Below are positions 41,416 to 52,681 of a stretch of 64,000 bases of DNA, in pieces; the first letter of the stretch is position 1, and each line of letters begins with the position of its first letter. Source of the DNA: Emiliania huxleyi CCMP1516 (taxonomy: Eukaryota; Haptophyta; Isochrysidales; Noelaerhabdaceae); the NCBI RefSeq assembly GCF_000372725.1, contig NW_005201165.1, positions 273,072 through 337,071 of the forward strand, given 5' to 3'. The position numbers were made by a program, and so were the translations under genes. Under the pieces are notes generated by a model. It did no database searches and was not told where the DNA came from. It saw only the letters and a program-made list of their open reading frames with translations.

Positions 41416-42711
41416 CTAGTCGAAAGGGTCCTCGCCGCCCTGATGCAGCAGCATGTTGCCCAGAAGCTTGAGCTGCATATCTGCGGGCAGTCCGGGCCCG
41501 AGCGGCATGGCAGGCACCGTCTCGGACGATGATGCAGCCGGCGGAGCTGTGCGCTTCGCGGCCTTCTTCTTTCGCGAGCGTGCCGCTGCAGCTTCCTCCG
41601 CCGCAGCCTGCTCCTCCCGTCGCCGCTTCTCCTTCTGTGCCAGCGGCAGCAGCGTTTTCTTCCAGTCCTCGCCCGCCTTTTGGATACACCTGTCTCGCAG
41701 CTTTGTGCTGGCGTCGCTGCCGGGATGCTTCATCGCCGCCTCGAGCAGCGGCATTGCGACGTCACTGCCGAGGTTGTCCAGGAACGACTCGTCGACGACG
41801 GCCTCCAGGAAGCTCGCGTCAATATCGTCCGCGCGCCGGGTGCAGTAGTCTGCGACAAGCCGCACGACACACCACGACACACCAGCTCCCCCGTGCCTCT
41901 GGTGGTAGTAGCCCCCGCCGTGGTAGTAGCCCCCGTGGTCGGCCTCCGGTCTGTGGTCCGATGTGACCACACGAGCGAAGAGCGTGTGGTGCAGAGCAAA
42001 CAGATCGTGGAGCTCCGGGCAGCCGCTGAAGTTATCGGCCGTAGCCGGGTCGAAACGATGATCTCCAGGCAAAAAGACGTGGTCCGCGTACAGCTGGAGT
42101 TGTTCGGCGGCAGCCTCCACCGCAGCGTCTATCAGCTTGTCCTGCGAGAAGAGATGAGCGTGCGCGATGTACGTCGGAGCGCACGTGTAGTCGAGACTCT
42201 CCTCGAGATACAGCTTCACCTCAGCATGGAGCGAGGGGTTCGCCGTATACTCGGCCAGGTGGAACAGCGCGCAAGCGTTTTCTTTGGTCGCTTGCAGCTC
42301 ACCCGTGTACACATAATCGAGGAAAGCGGGCATCGCCTCCGCAGCCTCGGCATCCAGGTCCAGCTTGCTCTCGCCACGCGCTGCCTCTGCGAGGCGCGAA
42401 GCGCCATTGCCGCGGCACTGTCGCACGAAATAGTCACTCTTGCGCGGGCCGCCTGCAATCACGACCTTGTGGACATGATACGTCTTGCTGTTCCGGGCGG
42501 CGTCCGGCACGTTGACCTCGATGCGCCAATCAGAGAGAGTCTCATCCGGATCATCACGCCACGAGAGCGACGCGCCCTTCGCCGCTGGCTCATCGCCGCC
42601 GCCGTAGTCGCCGACATTGAAGCGACGAGTCATGGCATCAACAAGCACAGACGACCACGTGTCAAACGTGTCACTTCTTTGTACTGGTAAAAAAGGAGGT
42701 CGTGCGTCCAT
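41416..42711 (-). CDS. BTB/POZ domain protein
   Basis: This intronless 431-residue ORF has a BTB/POZ fold at about residues 60-175: DWRIEVNVPDA, KTYHVHKVVIAGGPRKSDYF, LDLDAEAAEAMPAFLDYVYTG and CALFHLAEY are typical strand and helix elements. After the BTB comes a BACK-like helical region (LYLEESLDYTCAPTYIAHAHLF), then a His/Tyr/Gly stretch (HGGYYHGGGYYHQRH) and a Lys/Arg-rich tail (SRKKKAAKRT), possibly nuclear. BTB proteins dimerise and often act as Cullin-3 substrate adaptors; no Kelch, MATH or ankyrin repeats are present here. The first ATG at 42711 is used. Confidence 0.85.
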   Translation of the reverse strand: MDARPPFLPVQRSDTFDTWSSVLVDAMTRRFNVGDYGGGDEPAAKGASLSWRDDPDETLSDWRIEVNVPDAARNSKTYHVHKVVIAGGPRKSDYFVRQCRGNGASRLAEAARGESKLDLDAEAAEAMPAFLDYVYTGELQATKENACALFHLAEYTANPSLHAEVKLYLEESLDYTCAPTYIAHAHLFSQDKLIDAAVEAAAEQLQLYADHVFLPGDHRFDPATADNFSGCPELHDLFALHHTLFARVVTSDHRPEADHGGYYHGGGYYHQRHGGAGVSWCVVRLVADYCTRRADDIDASFLEAVVDESFLDNLGSDVAMPLLEAAMKHPGSDASTKLRDRCIQKAGEDWKKTLLPLAQKEKRRREEQAAAEEAAAARSRKKKAAKRTAPPAASSSETVPAMPLGPGLPADMQLKLLGNMLLHQGGEDPFD

Positions 42712-42865
42712 CGCGCCAGCCTAAATTATGCTGCTTTGGATTTGAGGTGAGAGAGAGATTTTAGAAAACTTGAGGTGAGATAACTCTTTCATGCGTGTAA
42801 CTTGTGGTTTCATCTATTACGCTGCGCGAGCTGTGCAGCTTGCTGTGGAGTTTCTTTTGCACACG

Positions 42866-43233
42866 TAGTGTACCTGTGTTAGTGCCAGTGCCCGCCAGTA
42901 AAAACGAGAAAACAAAAAGACAACCCAAACGAGGGAACAGAAAAAGAAAGAAAGAAAGAAAGAAAGAAAACAGACAGCCCAAGGGAGGGATGGGAGGACG
43001 GCACGCCGCCACCACACAGGGATTTTAAGGTGATTTTTTTGTGCGAGGGAAAAGAATAAATAAATAAATAAAACGGGCACGCCAAACGAGGGGTGGGAGA
43101 AGGACAGGGTCCCCACCTGCACGAGCAGGATCTTGTAAGGACGATCAGGGACACAGGGGAAAGGGAGTGGGGAGCGCATCGCGACACGGAGGGGGGCTGG
43201 GCAGGGTTCACCCAGACGACAGGGTCCCAGGGA
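42866..43233 (+). repeat. Composite dispersed repeat upstream of MRH gene
   Basis: A family B fragment (GTGTACCTGTGTTAGTGCC, from 42869) is followed by an AAAG simple repeat. Next come the element-tail piece (GGGAGGGATGGGAGGACGG to about 43030) and the unit at 43056-43233 that is nearly identical to 21964-22141. The start codon of the MRH gene is 60 bp further on. Confidence 0.85.
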
Positions 43234-43292
43234 GGAGGGGAAAGAACACAGACAAGTTCGCCGCAAATTTCTTTTTGCACACACATCGCACG

Positions 43293-44654
43293 ATGTTGGG
43301 CGCCGCCGCGTTAGCAACCTTGGCGGATGTTCCTTTTGGCTGGGAGTACCACTGCTTCTACGGCGCCAGCCTCTTCCGCGAACTGGACAGCTCGGGCACC
43401 GTGTACAACGAATTTCCTCAGGCTGCACAGCTCGTCCCGGCCGGCGCAAAGGCAGGCGAGAGCTCCGCGGCGGCGGCGGCCGTCTCCCCATCGTCGACGG
43501 CGACCGAGCGCGTGCGCGACGCGCTCGGCGCGCTCTCCGGTACCTGCTTCTTTATGCGCTCGGGGTACTGGACGTACGAGGTGTGCCCCGGCAACTCGGT
43601 GCGGCAGTACCACGCGGAGAACGCTCTCTCGGGCGCCGCCAAGGTGAGGACCGAGTTCTCGCTCGGAACGCACAACCCCGCCGCGGACAAGTACATCGAG
43701 AGCTCGCAGCGCTTCATTCAGAAGTACGTGAGCGGCGCAGACGGCCGCTCATCGACCGTGCAGCACATCTGCGCCGGAAACCGACGCGACGAGGACGGAG
43801 TCATCTCGGTGGCGGAGCCGGCTGCACGGAGCTACCTCATCACGCTCCGCTCAGCCGCCATGTGCGCCGCCGCCGCCGCCGCCGCTGGCGCCGACGCCGA
43901 CACAGGAGGCAAGGCGACTCGCGGTTCCTCCGCCGCCGCCGCCTCCGCCGCCGCCTCCTCCGCCGCCGCCTCCGCCGCCGCCTCTCCGGCCGCGGCGGCG
44001 TCTGTTGGTGCGAGCGGGGGCGTGGAGGAGGTGCCCGTGGCGCCTGACCTCGAGCTGGCTCCGCTGCGGCTGCTCGACAAGCTCGGCCGGCGCTGCTTCC
44101 AGCACTCTAAGGACTACTGGACGTACGAGGTCTGCCCCACCAAGCAGGTGCGGCAGTACCACCTCGAGGGCCGAAAGGTGACGACAGAGTTCCTGCTCGG
44201 CAAGTACGACCCCGCCGCCGACAAGCTCGGCACCGGCGCCACGTACACCCAGACGTACGTCAACGGCTCGGGCGCACGAAGCGCGGCTCTGCGCGTGCGG
44301 TGCGGACGGAAGAACGAGCACACGCTGCTCGGCGTCGAGGCGAGATGCGAGCCGAGATGCGAGCCGAGATGCAGGCCGAGATGCGGGGCGGTTAGCAGCC
44401 GAGATGCAGCCGAGATGCAGCCGAGTCGCTGCTCGGCGTCGGGGAGAGAGGTTTGTTACGAAAGCCGCGCGCGAAGAGTCCCCCTCGCGCCCTGCTGCCC
44501 GCAGGAGCCGGCCAAGCACCAGTACGTCCTCGACTTTACCACCCCGTTCGCGTGCGCCCCTCTGCAGCGCCCTCTTGCCCGCCTCCTTTCCCCGCTCGTG
44601 TCCCCGCAGCGCCGCTCTTGGCCGCAAGCCTCCACCCCCACCGCCCGCAGCTAG
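43293..44654 (+). CDS. ER lectin-like protein with two MRH domains (OS-9/Erlectin type)
   Basis: Exons 43293-44339 and 44505-44654 (GC-AG intron, 165 nt, phase 0, no stop) give 398 residues. MRH (PRKCSH-like) domains bind trimmed high-mannose glycans of misfolded glycoproteins. Two are visible: CFFMRSGYWTYEVCPGNSVRQYH and CFQHSKDYWTYEVCPTKQVRQYH. Each is followed by a TEF-LG strand and a QxYVxG strand. The second ends after splicing as RVRC, then AKHQYVLDFTTPFAC. Two MRH domains in one chain is the layout of XTP3-B/Erlectin rather than OS-9, suggesting ER-associated degradation. An Ala/Ser-rich spacer separates the domains. The N-terminus is only weakly hydrophobic and no HDEL-type end is seen, so an additional exon at either end is possible. 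Confidence 0.8.
   Translation: MLGAAALATLADVPFGWEYHCFYGASLFRELDSSGTVYNEFPQAAQLVPAGAKAGESSAAAAAVSPSSTATERVRDALGALSGTCFFMRSGYWTYEVCPGNSVRQYHAENALSGAAKVRTEFSLGTHNPAADKYIESSQRFIQKYVSGADGRSSTVQHICAGNRRDEDGVISVAEPAARSYLITLRSAAMCAAAAAAAGADADTGGKATRGSSAAAASAAASSAAASAAASPAAAASVGASGGVEEVPVAPDLELAPLRLLDKLGRRCFQHSKDYWTYEVCPTKQVRQYHLEGRKVTTEFLLGKYDPAADKLGTGATYTQTYVNGSGARSAALRVRCGRKNEHTLLGVEARCEPRCEPRCRPRCGAVSSRDAAEMQPSRCSASGREVCYESRARRVPLAPCCPQEPAKHQYVLDFTTPFACAPLQRPLARLLSPLVSPQRRSWPQASTPTARS
44340..44430 (+). repeat. 12-bp repeat at start of MRH-gene intron
   Basis: Tandem GAGATGCGAGCC, GAGATGCAGGCC and GAGATGCAGCC units follow directly after the GC donor. Confidence 0.75.
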
Positions 44655-45115
44655 TACCCGTCGTCGTGGCCCGCACCTCCCTCACTTCGGCCTCCGACGC
44701 CCCAAAGGTGCGACATCAACTGCGTAAGGGCGAGGCCGCGACCAGCAAAGCGCGGGGAGGCAGAGGAGCAGCAGGGTGGGTCTCCCTGAGCGCGCTGGAG
44801 CGGGGGCCGCTGTGCGGCGCTCGTGCTAGACAGTATGAGAGTGGGGGGGAGCCGGAGAGGGAAAGCGCGAGACGCGGGCGGTCTGTGGGGCTGCGGGCTG
44901 TCGCCGCGCATTGGAGGTCGCGTCGCTTATTTAATGGGAGAACTCCAGGAATCCGCGTTCGCGCGTCTCTCAAGCTTCCTGGGGCAGAAAACACTGCAAG
45001 TGTAAGCCGCGCACCCGCGCGGATGCGCCCCCGCAGCCGCACGCGATCCTCTCAGATGGAAACAGATGCGATCTCTCACCACTTTTCTCTGGCCGCCTCG
45101 ACTGCGTTATCTCAG

Positions 45116-45730
45116 TCACGCAAGCCACACGTGCCGCATCCAGTGGGGAATGACAATGGCCGAGCCGTGCATCGCAAGTGCGGTCGCGCCGCCCAGGACA
45201 AGCGAACGGAAGGCGGCGCGCTTGACTCGCGGGGCGAGGTCAGCCTCGGCTTGATAAAAATCCCGGTTTAGCAGCAGCGTCTCGTAGATGAAGCTCAGGC
45301 CGGCTCCGAGCATGAATCCGCGTAGCATGGTTTCGAGCGAGGCGAAGATCATGCTGACTCGCTCTCCCTGCCTGCCCTCCTGCGCCCTCGTGGCTCGGCG
45401 GCGCTCCCGAGCCTCGCTCGCCAGCGCCATCAGGATGGTTCTCTTGACCTCGGGAATGGGAAGCTTTGCTATCTGCTCGTCAGAGAGGAAGCGCACATCG
45501 TCTGGCGAGTCCACGCCCGCGCCGCCGGCTAGAAAGCTCGGGTTGCGCATGATGGGATCGATGCAGCACTCAAGGCCGTGGTCGGCGAGAAAAGTCCTCG
45601 TGTCGCTCGCGTGTCGCTGGTGCTCGGTGGAAGGAGCCATGCTGGGATCGGCTGCGCCATCGAAGGCGGCAGCTACACCGTGCACGTCGACGAACGATTT
45701 TACTACTGCGAGGGAGAAGAGCGCTTGCAT
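45116..45730 (-). CDS. Unknown protein with C-terminal membrane helices
   Basis: This intronless 204-residue ORF begins MQALFSLAVVKSFVDVHGVA. The middle part (HGLECCIDPIMRNPSFLAGG and DDVRFLSDEQIAKLPIPEVK) is soluble-looking. A basic segment (RERRRATRAQEGRQGER) precedes hydrophobic stretches GFMLGAGLSFIYETLLL and SLVLGGATALAMHGSAIVI. No family was recognised. It is divergent from the next gene, with a duplicated about 75-bp element between and beside their starts. Confidence 0.5.
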   Translation of the reverse strand: MQALFSLAVVKSFVDVHGVAAAFDGAADPSMAPSTEHQRHASDTRTFLADHGLECCIDPIMRNPSFLAGGAGVDSPDDVRFLSDEQIAKLPIPEVKRTILMALASEARERRRATRAQEGRQGERVSMIFASLETMLRGFMLGAGLSFIYETLLLNRDFYQAEADLAPRVKRAAFRSLVLGGATALAMHGSAIVIPHWMRHVWLA

Positions 45731-45742
45731 GATTGATGATGC

Positions 45743-46020
45743 TCTGGTGGCGCCTTCGGCCGCGTCGTGCGACCCGTGCGTGACACGGAACGGACGCGTC
45801 CCGGCAAAAAAGGAAACTCTAGATCCAAGTGTGTGTGTGTGTGTGTGATCCCAAGGGGGGGAGCTGATCCCACTCGTAACCAACTCTCGACTTGTTGACG
45901 AGACCAACAAGGCTAAAGATGGCGTCAGGCAGTCGGGTCAACTTGCTCTGGTGGCGCCCTCGGTCCCGGCCGCGTCGTGCGACCCGTGTCACGCACGGCA
46001 AAAAAGGAAACTCTAGTTTC
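45743..46020. repeat. Direct duplication of a ~75-bp segment
   Basis: GGTGGCGCCTTCGGCCGCG to GGCAAAAAAGGAAACTCTAG at about 45746-45822 is repeated with small indels at about 45949-46015. A (GT)n patch at 45830-45848 lies between them. The first copy is in the 5' region of the minus-strand gene; the second overlaps the start of the plus-strand ORF. Confidence 0.8.
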
Positions 46021-46514
46021 GAGGGAGGAGGCGGCGAATTTGGTTTTGCTTTTCTTTTCGACCACGCGTATGGAAAGGGGTGGGTCAAGACGGATACGGG
46101 CTGGAAGTGGATGGGGGCGCAGTACTACGACGCGAAGTGGGTCAAGAAGGCCATAACGCGGCTGGTGCTCGTGGAAACTTTGGGAGGCATTGCGCCGCCC
46201 ACCAAGCAGTTTCTCCACGTGTTCGCCAAGGAGGCGGCGGGCGCCAACACGGACCGGACGGTGTACGGGGCGGCGTCGGCGCGAGCGCCTCCTCCTTCGT
46301 CGTCCACCACACGCAGCAGATCTCCAAGGCGGCGGTGGCGGGCGACGCCGAAAACATCAACAAGCAGGCGCGCAAGGAGCGTACCGACTGGATCAACAAG
46401 CAAAAGAACAAGCAAGCGACAAACGGCTTCTTGTCCTCGGCCCCAGTGGGGGGTGCCCGCGCCGCCTACCTAGCTCTGCAGACGGGCCCCTCCACCCTTC
46501 GTGTAATCATGTAG
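45919..46514 (+). pseudogene. Small conserved-looking protein, apparent frameshift
   Basis: The frame from the ATG at 45919 reads GKGWVKTDTGWKWMGAQYYDAKWVKKAI and APPTKQFLHVFAKEAAGANTDRTVYG, which looks like true protein. Shortly after about 46265 it degenerates into Ser/Arg-rich sequence. The next frame then becomes protein-like (ASASSFVVHHTQQISKA, ENINKQARKERTDWINKQKN) and ends with TAG at 46514. A one-base indel near 46265-46285 (a GGGGCGGCG run) or an unrecognised splice would reconcile them. The family is unknown. It might be an intact gene with a sequencing error in a homopolymer. Confidence 0.45.
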
Positions 46515-46647
46515 ATTGTAGTCCCCACATTCGCAATCGTGGGATCGCTTGTCATGTTGTTGTGTTCAACGCGGTATGGGTGGACGCTAGACAGATGATG
46601 ACGGCACGCACGAGCGACAAGACACAAGGTGCTAAATTCTCTTTCCC

Positions 46648-46745
46648 GTGGTGTACCTGTGTTAGTGCCAGTGCGAGCCAGTCCCGTGCCCAGTCCTGTG
46701 CCCAGTGTCGTGCGAGGGAGTTTTGTTGTAAAATTCTCTTTTCAC
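46648..46745 (+). repeat. Family B repeat directly upstream of PrmC gene
   Basis: GTGTACCTGTGTTAGTGCC, GCCAGTCCCGTGCCCAGT (partly duplicated) and GTCGTGCGAGGGAGTTTTG, ending TTGTAAAATTCTC, lie in the same orientation as the gene. The repeat stops about 35 bp before its ATG at 46779. Confidence 0.85.
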
Positions 46746-46778
46746 TCGCGCGGTGCACACTTTTGGTTGTCTCGACGT

Positions 46779-48039
<1,261 letters not shown>

Positions 48040-48324
48040 TGTTCTTGTGCGTTGTGGGCGAATCGTGCTAAACGTCTGATCTCTGTTACTGTCATGGCAC
48101 ACGACAATTCTCGCTGTGACTGACAAACTTACTAGTTAGGCCACGGAGAGGATTGTGAGGATGCCAGCCGTCTGCCCACACGATGCAAGAGAAGACGGAG
48201 GCGTGTAATCACTTACACGACGACGAAAATAGGAATCACTTATTCGAAAATAGGAATTCGAATTGCTAATCTCTTTTTTCGAGACGCTGCGAAGAACGCC
48301 GGGCGCCCGGCTCCGTGCGCTAGC

Positions 48325-48894
48325 ATGACGACCACGATGACCACGCTGGTGCTACTCCTGCTGTCGCAAGGCGCGCAGGCGGCCTTACATCAGCGCATGC
48401 CTCAGCAGCGGTCACGGCCAGGCGCTGAGGTGTCCATGCAGGACGCGTCTCAACCGGCTGTGACCGCGCGAGCCGCGTCTGCCGCGCTCCTTCGCATTGG
48501 CACGGTGCCGTTCTGTCTGCTGCCGCTTATGCCGCTCGTCTCAGACGACCTCCGACCAATTTGCGAGCCACTGCTGATATGCCACGCGAGCGTGATCATC
48601 GCCTTCATCGGCGGCCTTCAGCAGGCTGCGGCGATCCAGCACGATCTGCCGCCGTGGATCGCAGTCCTGGCCATAGGCATTGCCCTCTTCGGAACGACGA
48701 CCACTTCTGCCATCGCAACCGGCCTCATCTCAACCCACCTGGCGTTTATCACGCTCACGGTCGCCTACCTTTTGCAGCTGCTGATCGAGAGGACCATCCC
48801 GCCCACGGCGAAGCAGTCCATGCTCGCCGCCGAGCGCCAGCTGCCGATGATCGTGGCTAGTTTCTCTCTTGCGGTGGGCGCGGCTCTCACCTGA
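48325..48894 (+). CDS. Small multispanning membrane protein (DUF3429-like)
   Basis: This intronless 189-residue ORF has about five hydrophobic segments: LLRIGTVPFCLLPLMPLV, ICHASVIIAFIGGLQQA, IAVLAIGIALFGTTTTSAIA, STHLAFITLTVAYLLQLLI and MIVASFSLAVGAAL. The IIAFIGGLQQA segment recalls the SFLGGxxWG motif of DUF3429 membrane proteins, a tentative match from memory. The first 35 residues (MTTTMTTLVLLLLSQGAQA) look like a signal or transit peptide. The function of the family is unknown. Confidence 0.6.
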   Translation: MTTTMTTLVLLLLSQGAQAALHQRMPQQRSRPGAEVSMQDASQPAVTARAASAALLRIGTVPFCLLPLMPLVSDDLRPICEPLLICHASVIIAFIGGLQQAAAIQHDLPPWIAVLAIGIALFGTTTTSAIATGLISTHLAFITLTVAYLLQLLIERTIPPTAKQSMLAAERQLPMIVASFSLAVGAALT

Positions 48895-49305
48895 CGCAGA
48901 TGTTCGGCGCGGGCCGACGTTGGCTAATGTAGGATACTCCGCGGAACTCTAAGGGTAGGGGAGCAACACATCAGTTTGCGTCGAGATATTCTATGACGAT
49001 AGCAATAGCATCTAGTATCTTTGTTTCTCTTGTCTTTTCACTTTAGACTTTTTTGTGTTTTTCGCGTCACCGTCGTTTGGAAGGCTCTCCACACACACAT
49101 CCGCTAAACATCACATCCATGCGGCCCACGCCACACGCCACCACGAACATGAACAAGCCGACGCGACAAGCACCCACACAACGCTCACAATCGACAATGC
49201 TGGGGAAAGGATCTGAAGTGACTAGAAGTCAGATGGATAGTCACCCTCTGCGACTCGCCCGCTCGGGTCACCACACGGCCATCGCAGGGGGGGGGGGGGG
49301 GGGCA
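48895..49305. other. Intergenic with poly-G tract
   Basis: An A+T-richer stretch lies at about 48980-49070, then a run of 14 G at 49288-49301 close to the 3' end of the minus-strand gene. No gene is supported. Confidence 0.45.
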
Positions 49306-52300
49306 TCAGGGGGAGGGGGTCCGTTTCACAAAAGCTCTCCCCAAAAAAGGCCGCTTCGGCTTGGAAAGCTTCCTCTCCTCGGCCTTGGGTGCATCAACCT
49401 GGGGGCCGTAAAGGGCCTCGACCCACTCCGCCACGTACTCGTCCCGCTGCCGCTCCGCATTGCCCCACGAGGCCGGCACGCCGAGCGCGCTCCGCACGTT
49501 GGCGAGCAGCGGCGGCAGCTGCCGCACGGGGTGGCGCAGGAGCGCCGTCGAGCGGAGGAGCGCCAGCAGCTCCTCCCGCTCGTCCGAGGGCGGCGGCAGC
49601 AGGTGCAGCACGCCGCCGCCGTCGCAGGCCGCCTCACGCAGCCGGCGGCGGAGGACGTGCGCCTGGAGAGGCGAGAGGCGGCTCCGGGAGGGCGAGGGGG
49701 GAGCAGAGGGCGCGGGTGGGCGGCCTCGCAGGCCGGGAGGGGGGGCGCGCCTCGGACGCGTTTGCGTGGCTGATCGGCAGGCTCGAGCCCAGCGAGTGCG
49801 CGAGGATCCTCCCCGCGGTGCCGCACGCCTCGGCGTTGTGGTGCGGGTGGTGCGGGTGGTGCGGGTGGTGCGGGTGCCCCTCCGGTGGCCCTCCCCCCTC
49901 CACATGCTCGTGGTGCCTCTGCTGCCTCCGCTCCGGGCCGTTCTGCGCGGCCCGGAGCTGCGCCCTCGCTCGGGCGAGGTCGTCCGAGGCGGCGTCGCGG
50001 AGCCGCGTCAGCTGCGACAGCGTCGGAACCTCCTCCTCCAACCGACGCCCTCCTGCCACGGGCGCACGCCCGAGCAGCCCCGCGATTCCAGACAGGAAGC
50101 TGCCCAGCGGGCCGGTCGAGCCTGCCGCCGGCCCGGCCTGCGGCGACGCGGCCGGCCGGCTGTCGGACGAGGAGCAGCGCGGCAGCTCGGCGGCGTGCGA
50201 GCCCTTGGCGTCGACGAGCTCGGCCGCGGTGCTGTAGTGGAGGCGGTAGCAGGCGCGAGGCGGCATCCAGCCGCAAGTGCCGAGGAGGGCGCGGTGCGCG
50301 CCGCCTCGCCTCGTGAAGGGACGCACGCGGTGGCCGATGGTCTGCCCTGGCTTGTGCAGGCCGGCGCAGCCAACCTGCGCGGACACTCGGCCTCGCGCCT
50401 CGGCACGGCACGCCTCGGCGTATCGCGGCGTATCGCGGGCGTATCGCGGCGCATATCTCGTGCGCATCTCGTGCGCATCTCGTGCGCATCTCGTGCGCAT
50501 ACCTCGTGCGCATACCTCGGGCGCATCTCGGGCGCATCTCGGGCGCATCTCGGGCGCCGCTCCTGCGGGACGACGGGCACACGGCCGAGCGCGTGGCTGA
50601 TGAGGATGAGGTTGCCGACGAGCAAGTCGAGCTGCTTGAGCGGACCTGCGGGGGCGGGGTCCGCTCGACGTGTCATGGACGTGTCGTGGACGTGTCATGG
50701 ACATGCCCTGCCGCGCGCAGCACGCTCGCGGCGGCTCTTCCCGTGGCGGCTCTCCCCCCACAGCTGCTCTCTCTCTCTCCGCCTCGCCTGACTCGAGCGG
50801 CGCGGCGCAGCTGCCGTTCCGCACCTCTCCCGCCGGCTCGGCGACCGCAAGGCGCGAGGTGCGGTTGGCCCAGCCGTAGTAGGCGGAGAGGAGGCGGTCG
50901 GCGCCAGCCTCCCACCAGCCGTGCGCCCGCAGGATGGCGCGGCGAGACCAGGCGCCTACTCTCGGAGCATCTGGTGCGACGTCGCACCCTCTCTCGCCCG
51001 GAGGATAGGCGCGGCGTCGGCAGGCGCCGGTGCGGATGCCCGCCATGTGACCCATCACAAACGGGGCGCCGCCTGCCACCCCGCGCGCGGCAACACGCGG
51101 GAGTGAGCACGCTGGCGCGGGAGGGAGGTGGCCCGCGAACCCTCTCGGTGGCCCTCGGGCCTCCACCAGACAGGCTTGGCGCGGCGCCTGCGCCGTCGAC
51201 GCCCATCGTCCCGTTCCGCTCGCACGTGCGGATCTCGCGCGCGGAGAAGGAGCTCGGGAAGGGCATGAAGAGCCAGAGCGGCGCGATCGAGAGCCATGCG
51301 CGGGCCGGCCTCGGCGAGCCAACCTCGTGGAGGGGGCGACGCGTTCTCCCACTTCATCGCCGGAGGTGCCTCCGAGGTGCCTCCGAGGTGCCTCCGAGGT
51401 GCCTCCGAGGTGCTGCCGAGGTGCTGCCGAGGTGCAGCCGAGGTGCAGCCGAGGTGCTGCCGAAGGTGCTGCCGAGGTGCCGGGAGCCGGGAGCCGGCAC
51501 CTCGTGGAGGGGGTACTTGCTGAGCCCGTTGAGGCGCGGCGCGCCGCACAACTCACCTACGCGCGCGGTCGCGTTGAGCTTCGCCCGCACCTTGCGGCGA
51601 GGCACCTCCTTGCCCAGAAAGTTGAGCAGCGCGTACTCTGCCGTCTCCTTCCACCTACGCCACTCCGACGGCCGACAGCGTCACCGACGCTCGTCGCACG
51701 ACCGCGCGGGGGCGGGCCGCCGGCGCCGGAAGGTGCGGTTCTTGCGCGTGCCCGTCGCCCCCTTCTTCACCTCCCAGTGCGCCGTCGCCTGCGGGACGCG
51801 TCGCGGACGTGTCGCGGACGTGTCGCGGCGTGCAGCCTCCTCGCCGCCGCCGCCGCCCGCTCACGGCGCCTGCGCGTAGCTGGTGACGTTTGCGATCGAG
51901 GAGCGGAGCACCTGCGGCGCGGCGGCGGCGGGTCAAGCCACCGCGCCCCGCCGTCGCGCCCGGCCGGCCGGAGGCCGTCTCTCACATCGTTCATGAGCGT
52001 CTGCTCGTCGATGTTTGCAAAGTACGGCGGCTGCGCCCACGGCACATACTGCTTGACTGCGCTCGAGTTGGTGATGAAGAGGTGGAGGCGGCGGGAGAGC
52101 TCGCGCAGCACCCAGGCGGCGCCGTCGCCCGGCCTCACGTCCTGCGCGTAGAAGACGCCCGCGTTGACGAGCGGCGTGTCCGACATCGAGACGAGCTGGA
52201 CGCCTCGATAGATGCCCTTGAGAGTCGGGTACGGGTTGGACAGCCACACGACGTCGGTGTCTGTCTGCAGCACGTTGACGCCAAACTCGATGGCGAGCCG

Positions 52301-52681
52301 CGCCGCATAGTGCTTGCGCAGGTCGTAAAAGTAGAAGGCGTACCCCCAGTACATCTTGGCGCACAGGCCCGGGTTGGCCGGCATCGTCTTTGGCAGACGC
52401 GACGACCAGACGCAGGCGATGTCGGGCAGCGCGCCGCGCATGGAGAGGCAGGACGCAGGCGAGTCGGAGAGGAAGAGCACGTGGTGCAGGCCGAGCGCAC
52501 GCAACTGCAGCACCGTGTTGAGAGCATTCGACGCGGAGGCAGTCGGCGCGGCGTCACTGCAGACGATAATGAGCTCGCGCTGGTAGGCGAGCTGCGACGC
52601 GACCCGAGCCAGGGCGCCCTCGGCCTCGAGGTCAGTGCCGAAGGCCGTGAAGGGCGGCAGCCTGCCAGCCGACTCGAGCAT
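49306..52681 (-). CDS. Multi-exon nucleotide-diphospho-sugar transferase
   Basis: The large first exon (52681 to about 51955) is clear. It contains ELIIVCSDAAPTASASNALN, LQLRALGLHHVLFLSDS and the DxD region VLQTDTDVVWLSNPYPTL, then TPLVNAGVFYAQDV and YFANIDEQTLMNDV. This is the PF03407/GT77-like layout of Golgi transferases. Smaller downstream blocks in several frames look like further exons: VLRSSIANVTSYAQ (near 51910), ATAHWEVKKGATGTRKN (near 51790), ETAEYALLNFLGKEVPRRK (near 51640), LCGAPRLNGLSKYP (near 51550), GWWEAGADRLLSAYYGWANR (near 50920), LDLLVGNLILISHALGRVPVVPQ (near 50640), CGWMPPRACYRLHYST (near 50270) and a last block ending at 49306. Exact boundaries were not fixed. The intervening sequences hold 11-bp tandem repeats. 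The acceptor substrate is unknown. Confidence 0.7.
50400..50562. repeat. 11-bp minisatellite in sugar-transferase intron
   Basis: Units GCATCTCGTGC and GCATCTCGGGC (plus strand) run from about 50450 to 50560, preceded by related CGTATCGCGG units. A second 11-bp array with GACGTGTCATG units lies at about 50672-50705. Confidence 0.85.
51357..51492. repeat. 11-bp minisatellite in another intron of the same gene
   Basis: AGGTGCCTCCG, AGGTGCTGCCG and AGGTGCAGCCG units run for about ten copies. A further 11-bp array (GTCGCGGACGT) lies at about 51795-51830, giving at least four such arrays within this one gene. Confidence 0.85.

Noticed and set aside
49460..50791. 443-residue plus-strand ORF opposite the sugar transferase
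   Set aside because: Composition is typical of antisense GC-rich shadow frames and no motif is present; the minus strand carries the conserved blocks.
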